Under the pieces are notes generated by a model that saw only the letters and a program-made list of their open reading frames with translations, did no database searches and was not told where the DNA came from. Positions 46,402 through 58,435 of a stretch of DNA of 64,000 nucleotides are shown here, one piece after another (positions within the stretch are counted from its first letter, which is position 1; each line of letters begins with the position of its first letter). This DNA is from Alnus glutinosa. Taxonomy: Eukaryota; Streptophyta; Magnoliopsida; Fagales; Betulaceae. The stretch is from positions 22,284,001-22,348,000 of the forward strand of contig NC_084892.1 of assembly GCF_958979055.1 (NCBI RefSeq). The letters run 5' to 3'. Made by a program: the position numbers and the translations under genes.

Positions 46402-46881
46402 CTAGTTTGGTTTGTGGAATAGTTATTACTTTAAAAAAAGAAATAATTATTACTGAGAATGAGAAAGAGTGGAATGAAATAATTATTACAATTTTTTAAT
46501 TTTGTAATAATACATATATCACAATTGGAATTGACCCAAAATTATTAAAAAAAACTCATATAATTTTTTATTTTTCAAAAAATAAAAACTCAAATCTTAA
46601 AAAAAAAAAGGACGTTAAATTTAAATTCTTTTCTTTTTTTTTTAATTTTTTAATTTTTAATTTTTTTTAAGTTTATTTTGGAAAAATTAAAGATTTTTTT
46701 TTTTTTTTTTAAATGTTGCCTATTCCTTCAAAATAGCTATTTCTTTCATCCTCTTCGTAAGGAAATAGTTATTTCCATGGAATAGTTATTCCAAGAAATA
46801 AGTCCTTACCAAATAAAAAAATAGCTATTCCAATGGAATAATCATTCCATTCTAATAACTTATTCTCTAAACCAAACGAGG
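46402..46881. mobile_element. Inverted-repeat MITE, Tourist/PIF-like
   Basis: The left end CTAGTTTGGTTTGTGGAATA pairs with the reverse complement of the right end (GCCTCGTTTGGTTTAGAGAA). Both continue to a GTTATTA stretch. 'GGCCTCGTTTGGTTT' tips are typical of PIF/Harbinger-derived MITEs. No exact TSD was fixed (TTA at the left, TAA at the right). Non-coding interior with long A and T tracts. Confidence 0.5.
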
Positions 46882-48495
46882 CCTAATGATTTTTTTTTTT
46901 CTAAAAAAAATAAAATATAAAAGTAAAAATTGTCACGTGGATAAAGGTGGTCAAAAATTGTATCTTAAAATGGCAAAATATCACATCTCATACAAGTACA
47001 ACTCACTTTTTATTTCACATTTATCCTATGTGATACTGTGAATGATCTTGAGTAATGTTGTATATTATATTTTCATTGGATAATGTTAATATAGCAGCCT
47101 CAATTATTTATTTATTTATTTTTAAATAATGACTAATCTAAATGTTAGTTGAAACTAAGGACAAAAACAGAATTTTAGATGAGAGGAACAAAACTGAAAA
47201 AGAAAAGAAAAAGGATTTTTTATGGTAAAAAATTAATTTTTGAGGGTCCAATTCATAGAAAAACATTAAAAAAAAAAAAATTAGAATGATTTTTAAATTT
47301 TTTGGAGGGCCAGTGTCTCCAAAACTAGGGGTAGTTTTATTCTTGGATGGGACCAGGGGTGGAGCTGCATGTTAGCTTGGGCCCAAGCCACCATGTTTTA
47401 CTCAATTTTATTTTTTAGAAAAACAATACTCTTATAATTTTTTGAAAATTAACATTTTAACCCCAGATTTTTTTTTTTTTTTTTAAAAAAAATTTACCTC
47501 CCAAATTTCAATCCACCCTTGGTTGTGACTGTCATGAGAGTAGTGTAAGATAATTGTATGATTAAAATGTAATTTTTAACATTGCTCATCAGCCCCTCCC
47601 CCTTCGGCCCCCCCTCTTTTTTTTTTTAAAGGGCTAATCCAAAAGCTGCTTAGCGGTGCCACATTAGCAAAATAAGATAAAAGTGTAGTATATAACATTT
47701 TTTCTTTAGATTATTATAGGCTCTCCTAATACTCCTATCATCGAAAAAGGATCAATGAAGATAATTTATTTCATAGTAAAGATTTAATATTGCTGTATCT
47801 AACCGTATAAATGATATCATGAGAAAAAAAAAAAAATGGTAGCACGCCATTTAAAAAAATTAGTTAAAATGATATACGGTAACTTAAGTGCCTCTATTTT
47901 ATCCTTTGGGTTCAAAAAAACAACAAACAATATAGGACAATGGCAAAAGTGTTTGCTTCCTCAAAGTAAATGCCGACAAAAATTCGTGCACAGTATTTCA
48001 TCAGAAATTTGACCGCCAAAAGAAAAAGAACAGAATCAAAGTCAGTTGTTATAGTAATTTCCCAACATGATCCATTGAACAAAAGTTCAATGCCGAAGAC
48101 ATTTCTCTTCATTTGGTGGACAAAGGCTGGGCATTATAAAATTTCACATAAATTTTCACAACATTTGGTTTTCATTTCCAAGCTTCCTTTCCAAAAGGCA
48201 CAACAAGAAAAAATTTCAAATAACTGGCTTTCAGTTGACCAACACATTAAAAACAATATTACATTGGAAATTAAATGTCCTAAACATACCACTTACTTAT
48301 CAAATTTTAGCACACGACTGAGCTCGCTCCGTATGTTCAACCCTATTTGATAACCCATCAACCCTACCATTTTCTCAATTACTACGCATAACTTTTCCTT
48401 CCCTATCGCATTATGGTCATGAAAAATGCCAGACCAGATGAGGAGATGATTCTATCATTTTAAACTGTATGAATCTTCAAATAAAGCTGAGCATT

Positions 48496-48901
48496 TGTTA
48501 CGTATCTAATGGGGCAAAGGACGAGAACAAAAGAGTTCACAAGTAGTCATGGTTCTTTGTTATTTGGTTATTATTATATCTTTGTTATTTAGTTAGTATT
48601 TATTTAGTAGAGTCTATCTTTAAGTAGGGATAAATGGATAGTATGTTATCCCTAAGTAGTTAAGTATTATCTTTATTAATAGTTGTTAGTGATAGGATAG
48701 TCATATGATATATCTCTATCCATATGAGAGTAGTTTATGTTTATCGCATTTCTTTGTAATGCTATATAAACTTATTGGATTGATAAATAGAGTAAGCAAA
48801 GATTATTAATATTCAGCTCTTGAGTTGATTTGTGAGGTATTTGGGTTGCTCGAACTACTATTATTTATCCGTTATGTGTTTGAGTAATTAGGCAAATAAC
48901 A
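48496..48901 (+). mobile_element. Solo copia-type LTR inserted in unit 2 only
   Basis: 406 bases beginning TGTTACG and ending AAATAACA (TGTTA...TAACA tips), with a TATA-like CTATATAAAC at about 48763. Flanks are GCATT (48491-48495) and GCATA (48902-48906), a 5-bp TSD with one mismatch. Unit 1 shows the empty site ('aaagctgaacatattttagg' near 40060), which confirms the borders. Confidence 0.85.
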
Positions 48902-48956
48902 GCATATTTTAGGAGAGATACTACTAAAAAAATTATAGGCATACACACTACATATT

Positions 48957-49540
48957 TTTTTATAAGTAATTGCAAAATTCATTAAAAAGTACAAATGTGC
49001 AAGATAAGTACAGATAGAGATCTAAGAATACAAGAAAATTCGAAAAACTATAATCTCAAGTGGCAGCCCAAAGAAAGAGTACTCTTAAAGAATAAAGCCT
49101 TTAACTCCACCAAAGTATTCTTATGGTCCTCAAAGCTACGATCGTTTCTTTACCTCCATATACACCACATAAGGCAAAGGCGGAATCATCTTCCAAACTG
49201 CGTCAAGTTGAGACCTACCCCTGACACTTTCCAACAAGCAAAGAGGTCTACCACCCTTCCAGACATAACCCCAGCCAAACCATACACTGCTAAAGAATGT
49301 ATTCCAAAGGGCACTTGCGAACTCATAGTGGAGAAGAAGATAATCCACTCACTCTCCACTCTTTTTATACATGGAACACCACTCGACTACAATGATATGT
49401 CGTTTCCTTAGATTGCCCATGCTGAGGGTCTTCCCTAAGACGGCCTACCAAGCGGCATACACTATGTGATTCTAGACTACATCTCTTATTAAACTTGACC
49501 TGCGAATATACTCTCAAATAACAAGTGCTCTACTCGTCCA
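48957..49540 (-). mobile_element. LINE 3' end, minus strand (unit 2)
   Basis: The duplicate of the LINE tail at 40119-40740, with small indels. A stretch of about 50 bases present in unit 1 near 40740-40790 is missing here. Confidence 0.65.
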
Positions 49541-49726
49541 CTATACAAAAGCTGGATTGCACGATCAAATTCGCAAATAGGTTTGCCTCATTGAATTAAG
49601 CTAAACAAACAATATCCACCTACAGAGTTTCAAATCAACCAAAAAGAAAGTAGGTTTAAATCACATATATAAACGCCGAATGTTTTGCTCAGGATAATCG
49701 AAGAAAATGGAGACAGATAGAATTCA

Positions 49727-50206
49727 TGTTAGAAATAATCAACATATTATTTAATCTAACATGCGCAGCGGAAAACGAATAAACAGGATTCAGGCTTACC
49801 TCTAGCCATGTTTGCTCAAGCGTCTCCACGATCCATCTGAAAAACAAGAAAGATTATTTGAGGGATCTTCTAACCTATGCCTATTGCTTGATGGCTGTAC
49901 TGATGGTGTACACAGGCACTCTATTTATAGGCTAGGTTAGGGACCCTCAAAATGGTAAACACCGTATTTGTTTCCTTCCATCAAGGAAACAATATCGTTA
50001 ATTGATTTTAAAATCAATTAACCGATTCCATATTTACGGTAATCTAAATTAATAGAAATAACCATAATACCGATTCCATATTTACGGTAATCTAAATTAA
50101 TGGAAATATCCATAATGCCGTATATGTTTATTGAAAAAATAATAAACATAGTAAATACCGTAAATGTGATATAAAGGCCACAACCAAAAAGGAATAATAT
50201 ATTACA
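49727..50206 (-). repeat. 3' LTR of the copia element
   Basis: 480 bases, with a TATA-like CTATAAATAG on the minus strand (about 49920-49929) and an internal direct repeat (ATTCCATATTTACGGTAATC twice, near 50025 and 50073). Confidence 0.93.
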
Positions 50207-51599
50207 TTCTCCCACTTGGACTTTATAACACATGACCATATGGTATTAGGTTCTTTAGTTTTGGCCAATCTTTTATGGAATCCTCCAACTCAGTTAAGAA
50301 ATGTTTCACACGAATCATGGCGGTAAAACCATTATAAAATTAGGTCGTCCCTTCCATGTATCACGATGTAAAACACTCCTTACATGAGTACCTTATGGAT
50401 AATCAAGCTTTATGAATGAACTTCTTATAAGTCATTCGGGTCCAACTTTATTTATCCTCATGGATAAAATAACAAATGTGCACAAAAAATCTTTATTACA
50501 ATAACTTTATGTCTATAGACCAAAAAGAGACAAACCAAGCGAAAATGAATTAATGAGTCTCATATATTCCGCATGACTTTATTCTTTCTTTACCGGTAAA
50601 CTTTAAGTCATGGGATCCGCAATCATTAATTCAGAACTTATATGCTCAATAGACCCTTTATGTCTCTTAATGTTATCTCTCGTACTGAGATACTTAATGT
50701 CGATTTACTTCTGTTTCTACTCTTTATTCTTATAAAAGAAGATTATAGTAGAATTACCGCAGAGTATCTTTATGGTCTAACTGTAAAATCGACAAGATTG
50801 AGACTTTCAACAAATGTCTCAACCATCATGCCTGTGTACCAAATTCATAGCACGCTAGACTTTTAGCTTTCTTGGTAGACGTAGCAACTATAGTCTGCAA
50901 ACTGCATCTCTAGGATCTATCCTTCAATAAAAAGATATATACCTTAGAGTAGACTTTCTACTATCTACACAATCAGCAAACTCAAATCTAAACAACTAAC
51001 CACCTTCAAATGGAAAGTGTATCCTTAGGTTAAGTTGTTCTTCTTGGTTCCTTGCATATACCGCAAGGCTTTATTTGCAGCACTTTATTGACTCAATATA
51101 CTTATTGTCAGTCATATGGTTATGTATAATGCAGACGCTTAAAACTTTTCATCTGCCCTTATTCCAATACCTTTTGGGACATTAATCTGTATTTAATTAG
51201 TCCCTCTTAATTGCTACTGAAGGTGCAAATCCTTCATTCTAAATTTTTTCCAAAACTTTTTTTTTCAATGTAGGCCTTCCGAGACAATGTTAATATTCTT
51301 TATGTCTCTGTGAATCTCTATGTCAAAAGACATAAGAGGTTTCACCCAAATCCTTCATTTCAAAGTTTTGTGAACTTTATATAGCAAACCTAAATCACCA
51401 CTTGCAAATATAGGACTAGAAAGATTACTGTACTCCCACTGACCTTAAGGTATATATACTAATCAACAAGGTTTTCTATAAACAATAACCTTGTAAAAAG
51501 TATCTTACCATTGAGAGATCTATCACAGCCCATAAATAGAATTCTTTAATTTGCAAGCTTTCTGACTGTTATTTATAAAACCTTTTGATTGTTTCATGT

Positions 51600-51830
51600 A
51601 AACCTCGTCCTTAAGATCCCTATTCAGAAAAGTTGTTTTCGCATCCACTTGATGTAGCTCTGGATCAAAAATAAGCTACTAATGCTATGATCATCTTGAT
51701 GAACCATTCTTAGACACTGGAGAGAATGTTTCACGATAATCAATGCCTTCCTTATGAGTAAAACCATTGGCTACGAGTCTAGCTCGACCCTTCAGCCATG
51801 GACTTAACTCTCACTTCATGGCACTGAATC
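51600..51830 (-). pseudogene. Remnant of copia reverse transcriptase
   Basis: Minus-strand translation shows the conserved start of the copia RT domain with stops and a frameshift between the 'ETFSPVS' and 'ELHQVDAK' segments. A GAG-pre-integrase-like C-x-x-C segment lies further upstream in the element, near 52790. None of it is translatable as a whole. Confidence 0.7.
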
Positions 51831-54800
51831 TCAATAAGGAGTTTTCTCCATTCATAGCATGTGAAAACAAATTTGGATCATCTTTATGTCCAACGTCAAC
51901 ATCAGACTCTGGGAGATATACAACATAATCACTAAGAATTGTTAATCTACTTATTCTATAGGATTTTTCTTAATTCTACTTCCTCTGCATTTTGCAATGG
52001 GAGAATAGATTTTGAACCTGTTCTGTATGAGTTGGTTGTTCTAGAAGTGATTGTGGCTCAGGATAATCAATCTGATTTTCCTGAATACAATCAATCATCC
52101 TCTATGAGGAGGAGATTTGGCCAACTCTAGTGCTTCCTCAAATTCCAATTTATGTGAATGAGCACTCCCACTAGGTTCCGTATCCTCTAGAAATTTTACA
52201 ATCAACAACTCTAGGCTTATATGAAGGATAATAAAACATTAAAACCCTTTAAAGTTTACTAGATAGCTTATAAAAGATCCGCTGATTGTCCTTGAATCTA
52301 ATTTCCTTAGGCGAGGATTATAAATCCTCTCTTTAGCAAGGCAACCCCATATGTGTAAATAATTTAAACTAAGCTTCCATCTATTTCATACTTTAAAAGG
52401 TGTCTTATGGACAACCTTAGATGGAATACTGTTTAACATATACACAATGGTCTTCAAAGCTTTACTCTATAAGGGTAATAGCAGATTAGTATTACTAATC
52501 ATTTCCCTTTGTGTGTACCTACCTTAATACTCTATGCCTATATTAGATCTTATGATCTTCATATTGTTTCTCTTCTTCTTCCTTATAGATATTGAAAGCA
52601 TTCAATACCCCAGCTTTAATATTTAGAAGATAGACATACATAAACTTTATATGGTCATCACTGAAAGAGATAAAAATATCTCTGACCATTTAGGCAATGA
52701 GTATGGAAAGGTTAACATATTTCAATGTACATGATCTCAAGAATTTTAAAAGGCTCTCTTTGGCACCTCTAATGGTCTTGTTGGTATGCTTTCCCTTATG
52801 CAATCCACACAAGTACCAAAGTCAGTAAATCACCGACTTTTATTTTCTGTATGGAGATATATTTCAATCTCCAAAGCCATAACAAGAGCATTTTTAAATT
52901 CTTAAAGACTCTACTTTACGTCAACATCACTATGCAGAAATAAACAAATAATTTTGTTTCAAAAATTGGGACGTAGGTCAATTTTAAATAGACTTTAAAT
53001 AAACCCCAACCAATATTCCACCAAAAAATAAGAAAAATTTCAAGTTTAAAATAAAATTGAAATTTTTAATAAGCCAAACTAGAAAATAGATTTCAAAAAG
53101 ATTATGGAATATAAATCATTTTTTTTGAGGTCAAAATTATAACTGAATTTTAAAATTAACCTATAGATCCCAACAAGCTCAAATTATAAACACGTGTTAT
53201 CCATTTTAAAAAGACTCTGCATTTGTGTTGACAACGTGGATTGATAAACCATAATCAATCCACAATATATTTGAATGAGTCACTAAAGGAGATTCATGAC
53301 ATACTAGATATATGAGATTATCTTTATTTTAGGTCATTTCTAATACTTCATGCAATCTTTCTTTATATGCCCTTAATTTTCCTTATTTCATGAGAAATAT
53401 GTATCTTGATTGCCATAATACTTTATTGGCACCTTATTCTCATGCTTTAAGTGTTGGACATGATTGCATTTATTGGTCCTTCCTTTGACATGAATAATCA
53501 TGTGAACACTTTATAAATTCTCTCATATCCTTGAACACACATGGTTAGAAGTTTATTTACTAACCATTTATCCTTACGTGTGTTACAAGATAAAATTCTA
53601 CACTTAGAAGAGAGAATTCAAAAAATTGAAATAGACCAACAATGACTCAAAAATCTCAATTTTTAGGGACTTAAGCTAATCTATAATATCCTTCATTTCC
53701 ATAATGGGATTATAAATACTTCAGAAACTGTAAAAGGTTTGTCTTTAAAGCTTTTTCTATTAGGGTGCTGGCCAAGTTTTGTTTGAACTTACTAAATGTT
53801 CATAAACAACCTTTATAAAACTTTGGCTCTAAAACATTCAGGAATAAATCCCTGATGACTTTAGTGACATGAGATTTCATGAACATCTAACTTAAGTGAT
53901 TAAATCACTCCCACCGTTCATGCTTAATAATCTCACGTGGCGTACTTAATTCCGCGGGAGTAGGTGGTTTGTCCACACGGAGCACCAAAATTTTTAACAC
54001 CCCAAATGAAAAAGCATATCAATCATTTTTCCAGTCAGAAAAATATTATCATAATGTATTGGAATATAAAACCACCAAAAGGTAGAGTAACAGGAATAGC
54101 TGCAATAACCCAAAATTAAAATAAATACTTTAATGCTATGAATTAACTTTATTTTAAATTAGCCAATGCTAATTTAAATAGTAAATTTCAACCTACCTTT
54201 GGGCAAAGGTTGCATCACGCATGAAATTTACTCTTTATTGATAAGACTAATAAATTTAAATATTAATAAATAAAATTCTTCGTACCTTTGGGCAACCGAA
54301 AGAAATTTTACTTTTAATACTAAATTTGTTATCTCATTCTAATTAAGTCATAAAAATAAAAACTTCCCTTTGGGGATAGGTAATTAAATTTATGAGTTAA
54401 TTACAATACGATGTTAATTTTTCTATATGAAGTTCATGTGTACGATCCTTATGCAATTATTACAAAATTAGGATGCTTTGGCTCTCCCAAAATCATAATA
54501 ATCACGCTGTAATTCATGAACATCTAATAAATCTTTATGAGGTTCATGCGTGTGATCCTGATGTAATTATCATACAAAAATGGGATGCTTTGGCTCTCCC
54601 ATAATTATTATAATAATTACGTGTGTATAATCTTGATGCAATTGTCATTCAAAATTGGGATGCTGTGGCTCTCCCAAAATTATCATGATAATTGCTACTT
54701 CATTAACATCTAACAACTTTATAGATGCCTCCTTAATGGCCTTAGGAATATAACAAACCAATACTTAAATGGGGTAAACAGCATTTTCCAAGGTGCAAGC

Positions 54801-55084
54801 AGATGAGCTCCCAGGAAAGTGAGGGGGGTCACACCGGACACACTTAAATCCCAAGACTTTCCTTGCCAGAACTTTCCCCGACATTGCATTCTTAGATATT
54901 ACTGTAAACACACCAGTATATATGGTATTGTTAATTATTCTTAGGTCTAGGCATCAAACAATTTATATTTAAACAATATAAATTTAAAATATATATTCCT
55001 CAATTCATGTATTAAATAAACAATAATTTTAATACACAGTACTGTAAATAATAAAGGGAATAAAACTTTAATATGAGGACATAA

Positions 55085-55195
55085 TAAAACACATGGCCTA
55101 ATGGTTTAGTAAGTGGCCAAGGCTCTTTACACCTGGTGAACCCAGGTTCTAAACACCATAAGGCCTAAATTCCCCTTTTAAAAAGAACTTGATGG
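55085..55195 (+). mobile_element. SINE-like, tRNA-derived segment inside the copia element
   Basis: Box A-like TGGCCTAATGGTTTAGTAAG is followed about 50 bases later by box B-like CCAGGTTCTAAACACC. The spacing is too long for a tRNA gene but usual in plant SINEs. An A-rich run (TTTTAAAAAGAA) follows. No TSD was fixed. Confidence 0.45.
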
Positions 55196-55917
55196 GTTAC
55201 TGAAAAGGGTTGCTGTATTGGGCTGACCCAATTGGGTTAACCCACTTAATTTGGGTTGGGTATCTGTATTGGGCTACTATATTGGGTTGGACTTTTGGGT
55301 CACAAGACTCCAAATGGGCTACTGTATTTGGCAATTAGGTCAACCCACTTAATCGGGTCAGGCCTCTGGGTATATGTATAGTGCTGGCCCAAACTAGGTC
55401 AGCCCACTTAAATGGCCCAAAACTGCATGGGTTTTAAAAAACCCTACCCGAAAATATATCAAACCCAAAAACTTTAATGGGTCGAAACCCTACCCAGTCA
55501 CCAACCAACCCGACCCGTAATGTTCCAGATGGGTTGAAAACCCTAAAAAATGGAACCCTAGCCGCCACCCCTTTATGAAAATACCCATATCAAGATTACA
55601 ACAACTCAAAATTAGGCAGTATATCACAATACACAGAATAGTGATAAAACAAAAAATAGTTATATCAAATTTATGGGTTTTCACAAACAGTACGTGAACA
55701 ACAAATATTCACAAAATAATCGCTAATGCGTTTCTATCATGTCACAAAAGACGAAATATTGCTCAAACAATATTGACAAACAGAAGTGAACAATACCAAA
55801 TAGAATATACTTGATTCAATATTGATAACCAATAAAAAATACTTGATTCAATATTGATAACGCATAGTAAAATTATATGCTGAGCAAAATAGCACAGAGG
55901 CTGGCTCTGATACCACA

Positions 55918-56397
55918 TGTTAGAAATAATCAACATATTATTTAATCTAACATGCGCAGCGGAAAACGAATAAACAGGATTCAGGCTTACCTCTAGCCAT
56001 GTTTGCTCAAGCGTCTCCACGATCCATCTGAAAAACAAGAAAGATTATTTGAGGGATCTTCTAACCTATGCCTATTGCTTGATGGCTGTACTGATGGTGT
56101 ACACAGGCACTCTATTTATAGGCTAGGTTAGGGACCCTCAAAATGGTAAACACCGTATTTGTTTCCTTCCATCAAGGAAACAATATCGTTAATTGATTTT
56201 AAAATCAATTAACCGATTCCATATTTACGGTAATCTAAATTAATAGAAATAACCATAATACCGATTCCATATTTACGGTAATCTAAATTAATGGAAATAT
56301 CCATAATGCCGTATATGTTTATTGAAAAAATAATAAACATAGTAAATACCGTAAATGTGATATAAAGGCCACAACCAAAAAGGAATAATATATTACA
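55918..56397 (-). repeat. 5' LTR of the copia element
   Basis: 480 bases, identical by eye to 49727-50206. It ends 23 bases before the last base of the stop codon of phosphatase copy 2. Confidence 0.93.
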
Positions 56398-56420
56398 ATT
56401 CATACATACCCAGAAGAATT

Positions 56421-57089
56421 TCATGGTTCCTTGGAAGCCATGTTTTTCCTCGCAGCTCTGGCATTGTCGTACTCGAACTTCAACACATTGGGTATATGTG
56501 ACGTATCCTTAACATAGAACATCCTCCCAAAAGCGCTGTCCTCGATGGCCGGAAAGTAAGCGGAAAGCACAGAATTCACAACCCAGAACCACAGGGCCCC
56601 AAGACAGACCCCCAGAATAGCCCCAGCGAAGACCTGGGCAACAGTATGGTACCCCAAATACACCCTAGAATACATAGTGAAAATTACAAGACACCAAGGC
56701 CAAAAATTCACAACCCACTTGTTCGTTGTGTCCCAGAACCCAATCCCTTTACACGTCAACAGCGTAAAATACACAGCAAAGAAGGACATGTACTGGGAGT
56801 GGCTGGAGGGCCAGCCGAGAGAGTCGCACGTCTCGAGCAGAGCGCAGGTCTCGGGGCGAGCCTGCTGGACCGATGTCTTGACAAACTCGTTGATGAACTG
56901 CGAAATTATGAGGCCCAGAGCGAAGAACATGCCCTGAAGCTCGCGCCGGAAGAAGAAGTGCGAGATGAAGCCGCCGAGGCTGATGAAGACCGGCACTAGC
57001 GAGACCCACGCTAGGAAGTGCCCCAGCGGATCCCCCCTCTGGTACCGCACGTCGGTCAGCATCACAGCCTTCAGTGGCAGCGTCGCCAT
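56421..57089 (-). CDS. LPPG: Dolichyldiphosphatase / lipid phosphate phosphatase gamma, copy 2
   Basis: An intact 222-residue single-exon copy. All three PAP2 motifs (KTSVQQARP, PSSHSQYM, SRVYLGYH) are unchanged from copy 1. Residue differences from copy 1: T10M, H13D, V42I, H91L, C102S, R117G, S133C, A135V, F162C, F170V and the last two residues (SN to EP). At the DNA level I count roughly ten non-synonymous and six synonymous changes before the tail, so constraint looks relaxed in one or both copies. H91L sits three residues before the PSSH motif. The 3' flank is cut by the copia element, whose TSD ends 18 bases past the stop. The 5' flank matches copy 1 for only about 140 bases. It stands head-to-head with the importin-alpha gene at 58436. 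Confidence 0.88.
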   Translation of the reverse strand: MATLPLKAVMLTDVRYQRGDPLGHFLAWVSLVPVFISLGGFISHFFFRRELQGMFFALGLIISQFINEFVKTSVQQARPETCALLETCDSLGWPSSHSQYMSFFAVYFTLLTCKGIGFWDTTNKWVVNFWPWCLVIFTMYSRVYLGYHTVAQVFAGAILGVCLGALWFWVVNSVLSAYFPAIEDSAFGRMFYVKDTSHIPNVLKFEYDNARAARKNMASKEP

Positions 57090-57466
57090 GCCTTATTATA
57101 GCGACCGAGATACCGAAAGAAATTGGGTTTGGATTATAGCTGTTCACCAGATCTCCGCTCTAGTGCTCTGAGATAGAAGAGTAGTTGAGGGAAAGATGGG
57201 CCTTTTAGGTTTTTAAGCCTTTTTTTTTTTATTCCTATGTGATACTGTCAATGATTTTGAGTAATGCTGTACATTATATTTTCATTGGATAATGTTAATA
57301 TAGCAGCCTCGATTAATTTTATTTTTTATTTTTTTATAATAATGACTGCTCTAAATGTTAGTTGAAACTGGGGACAAAACCAGAATTTTAAATGAGAGGA
57401 ACAAAACTGAAAAAGAGAAGAAAAAAGATTTTTTATGGTAAAAAATTCATTTTCGAGGGTCCAATT

Positions 57467-57509
<43 letters not shown>

Positions 57510-58435
57510 AGAATGATTTTTAAATTTTTTGGAGGGCTAGTGTCTTCAAAACTAGGGGTAGTTCTTCTATTCTTGGTTGGGAGTTGGGACGGTGGAGCTA
57601 CAGGGTAGCTTGGAGGCTTGGGCCCAAGCCCCCCAAGCCACCATGTTTTACTCAATTTTTTTTATTTTTTTTTTTAAATGGCTAATCCAAAAGCTGCTTA
57701 ACAGTGCCACATTAATAAAATAAGATAAAAATGTAATATATAATATTTTTCATTTAAATTTTTATCAGCTCTCCGAGTACTCCTATCGTCGAACAAGGAT
57801 CAATAAAAATGATTTATTTCATAGTAAAGATTTAATATTGATGTATCTAACGGTATAGATAATATCAAGTGATAAATATGTTGGCACACCATTTTAAAAA
57901 ATTAGTTGCAATGGGGATGATCCATGCTTAGCTTGTGTCTTCGAGTAATTTTAGAAATCTCTTTTATGTTCCTAAAAAAATAAAGTGATTTTTAAAATTA
58001 TTATTTAATCAAAAATTTAATAGTGATTAATCATAAACTTATTATTAATTTTAAAAGTTAAATCATTATTAAAGGAACACAAGAGTTAGGGACAGAAAAT
58101 GAACTTTTAGCATTACTTCAAGAACTCTACAGGATAGGCGAAGAAATGCATGGCCCAACATTTGACCAATCCAGAAAAATAGAGCCCAAACCAAATACAC
58201 TGTACACAACACGTCTTAGGGCTGCCCCCTCGGGTTCCTAAAACGGCATGACGTTTCTGTTTCTAAATACAAAAATGAAATATCAGAAATTTGAGGGGAG
58301 ACCAACGTAGTATCAGAAACATCATGGGAGCCTTTTCGAAATTTTCGAGAATAAAGAGGAAGCACAGCACCGGCGGCCAACATTGGCGCTTGCCCACTAT
58401 ACTTAAAAACGTTTCTCCCCGAGCTTTTCTCAACA
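57090..58435. promoter_or_regulatory. Shared intergenic region between phosphatase copy 2 and importin alpha
   Basis: A 1346-base divergent spacer. It contains the leader of the phosphatase, the repeat block shared with 47024-47871 (57230-57916, with a 35-base A tract near 57470-57507) and a palindromic MITE core (57963-58085). The last 300 bases before 58436 are unique and hold TGACGTTT near 58249. No TATA box was assigned. Confidence 0.45.
57963..58085. mobile_element. Palindromic MITE core
   Basis: TTTTATGTTCCTAAAAAAAT and GTGATTTTTAAAATTATTAT pair with the reverse complement of AATTTTAAAAGTTAAATCAT and TATTAAAGGAACACAAGA. Same type as 25408-25545. Confidence 0.55.

Larger units (their letters stand above)
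39451..47871. repeat. Unit 1 of a tandem segmental duplication
   Basis: Shares with 47878-57916, in the same order and orientation: the left block beginning GGTAACTTAAGTGCCTCTAT, the LINE tail, the phosphatase gene with its short 5' leader, and the block containing CTATGTGATACTGTGAATGA at 47024-47871. The stretch 41820-47010 is private to this unit and includes the Helitron candidate and a MITE. Confidence 0.85.
49727..56397 (-). mobile_element. Ty1/copia element: LTRs identical by eye, coding region dead
   Basis: A 6671-bp element with TSD ATTCA at 49722-49726 and 56398-56402; unit 1 carries the empty site near 40975. The LTRs, 49727-50206 and 55918-56397, are each 480 bases and I found no difference between them. 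The 5' LTR is on the right. A tRNA-iMet primer site TGGTATCAGAGC (revcomp of 55904-55915) lies two bases inside it, and a polypurine tract AAGTGGGAGAA touches the 3' LTR. The 5.7-kb interior has no long open frame. Broken reverse transcriptase similarity is visible on the minus strand near 51600-51810 ('ARLVANGF', '[10 protein letters not shown]', 'ELHQVDAK'), which shows the copia affiliation. Confidence 0.92.
47878..57916. repeat. Unit 2 of a tandem segmental duplication
   Basis: The left edge (GGTAACTTAAGTGCCTC at 47878) joins directly to the right edge of unit 1's last block, the structure expected of a direct tandem duplication. It contains the second phosphatase copy and a second copy of the downstream block at about 57230-57916. 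Private insertions are a solo LTR (48496-48901) and a copia element (49727-56397). Confidence 0.85.

Noticed and set aside
55085..55195. A tRNA gene
   Set aside because: Box A and box B are about 50 bases apart and no cloverleaf acceptor pairing is apparent, so it fits a SINE better.
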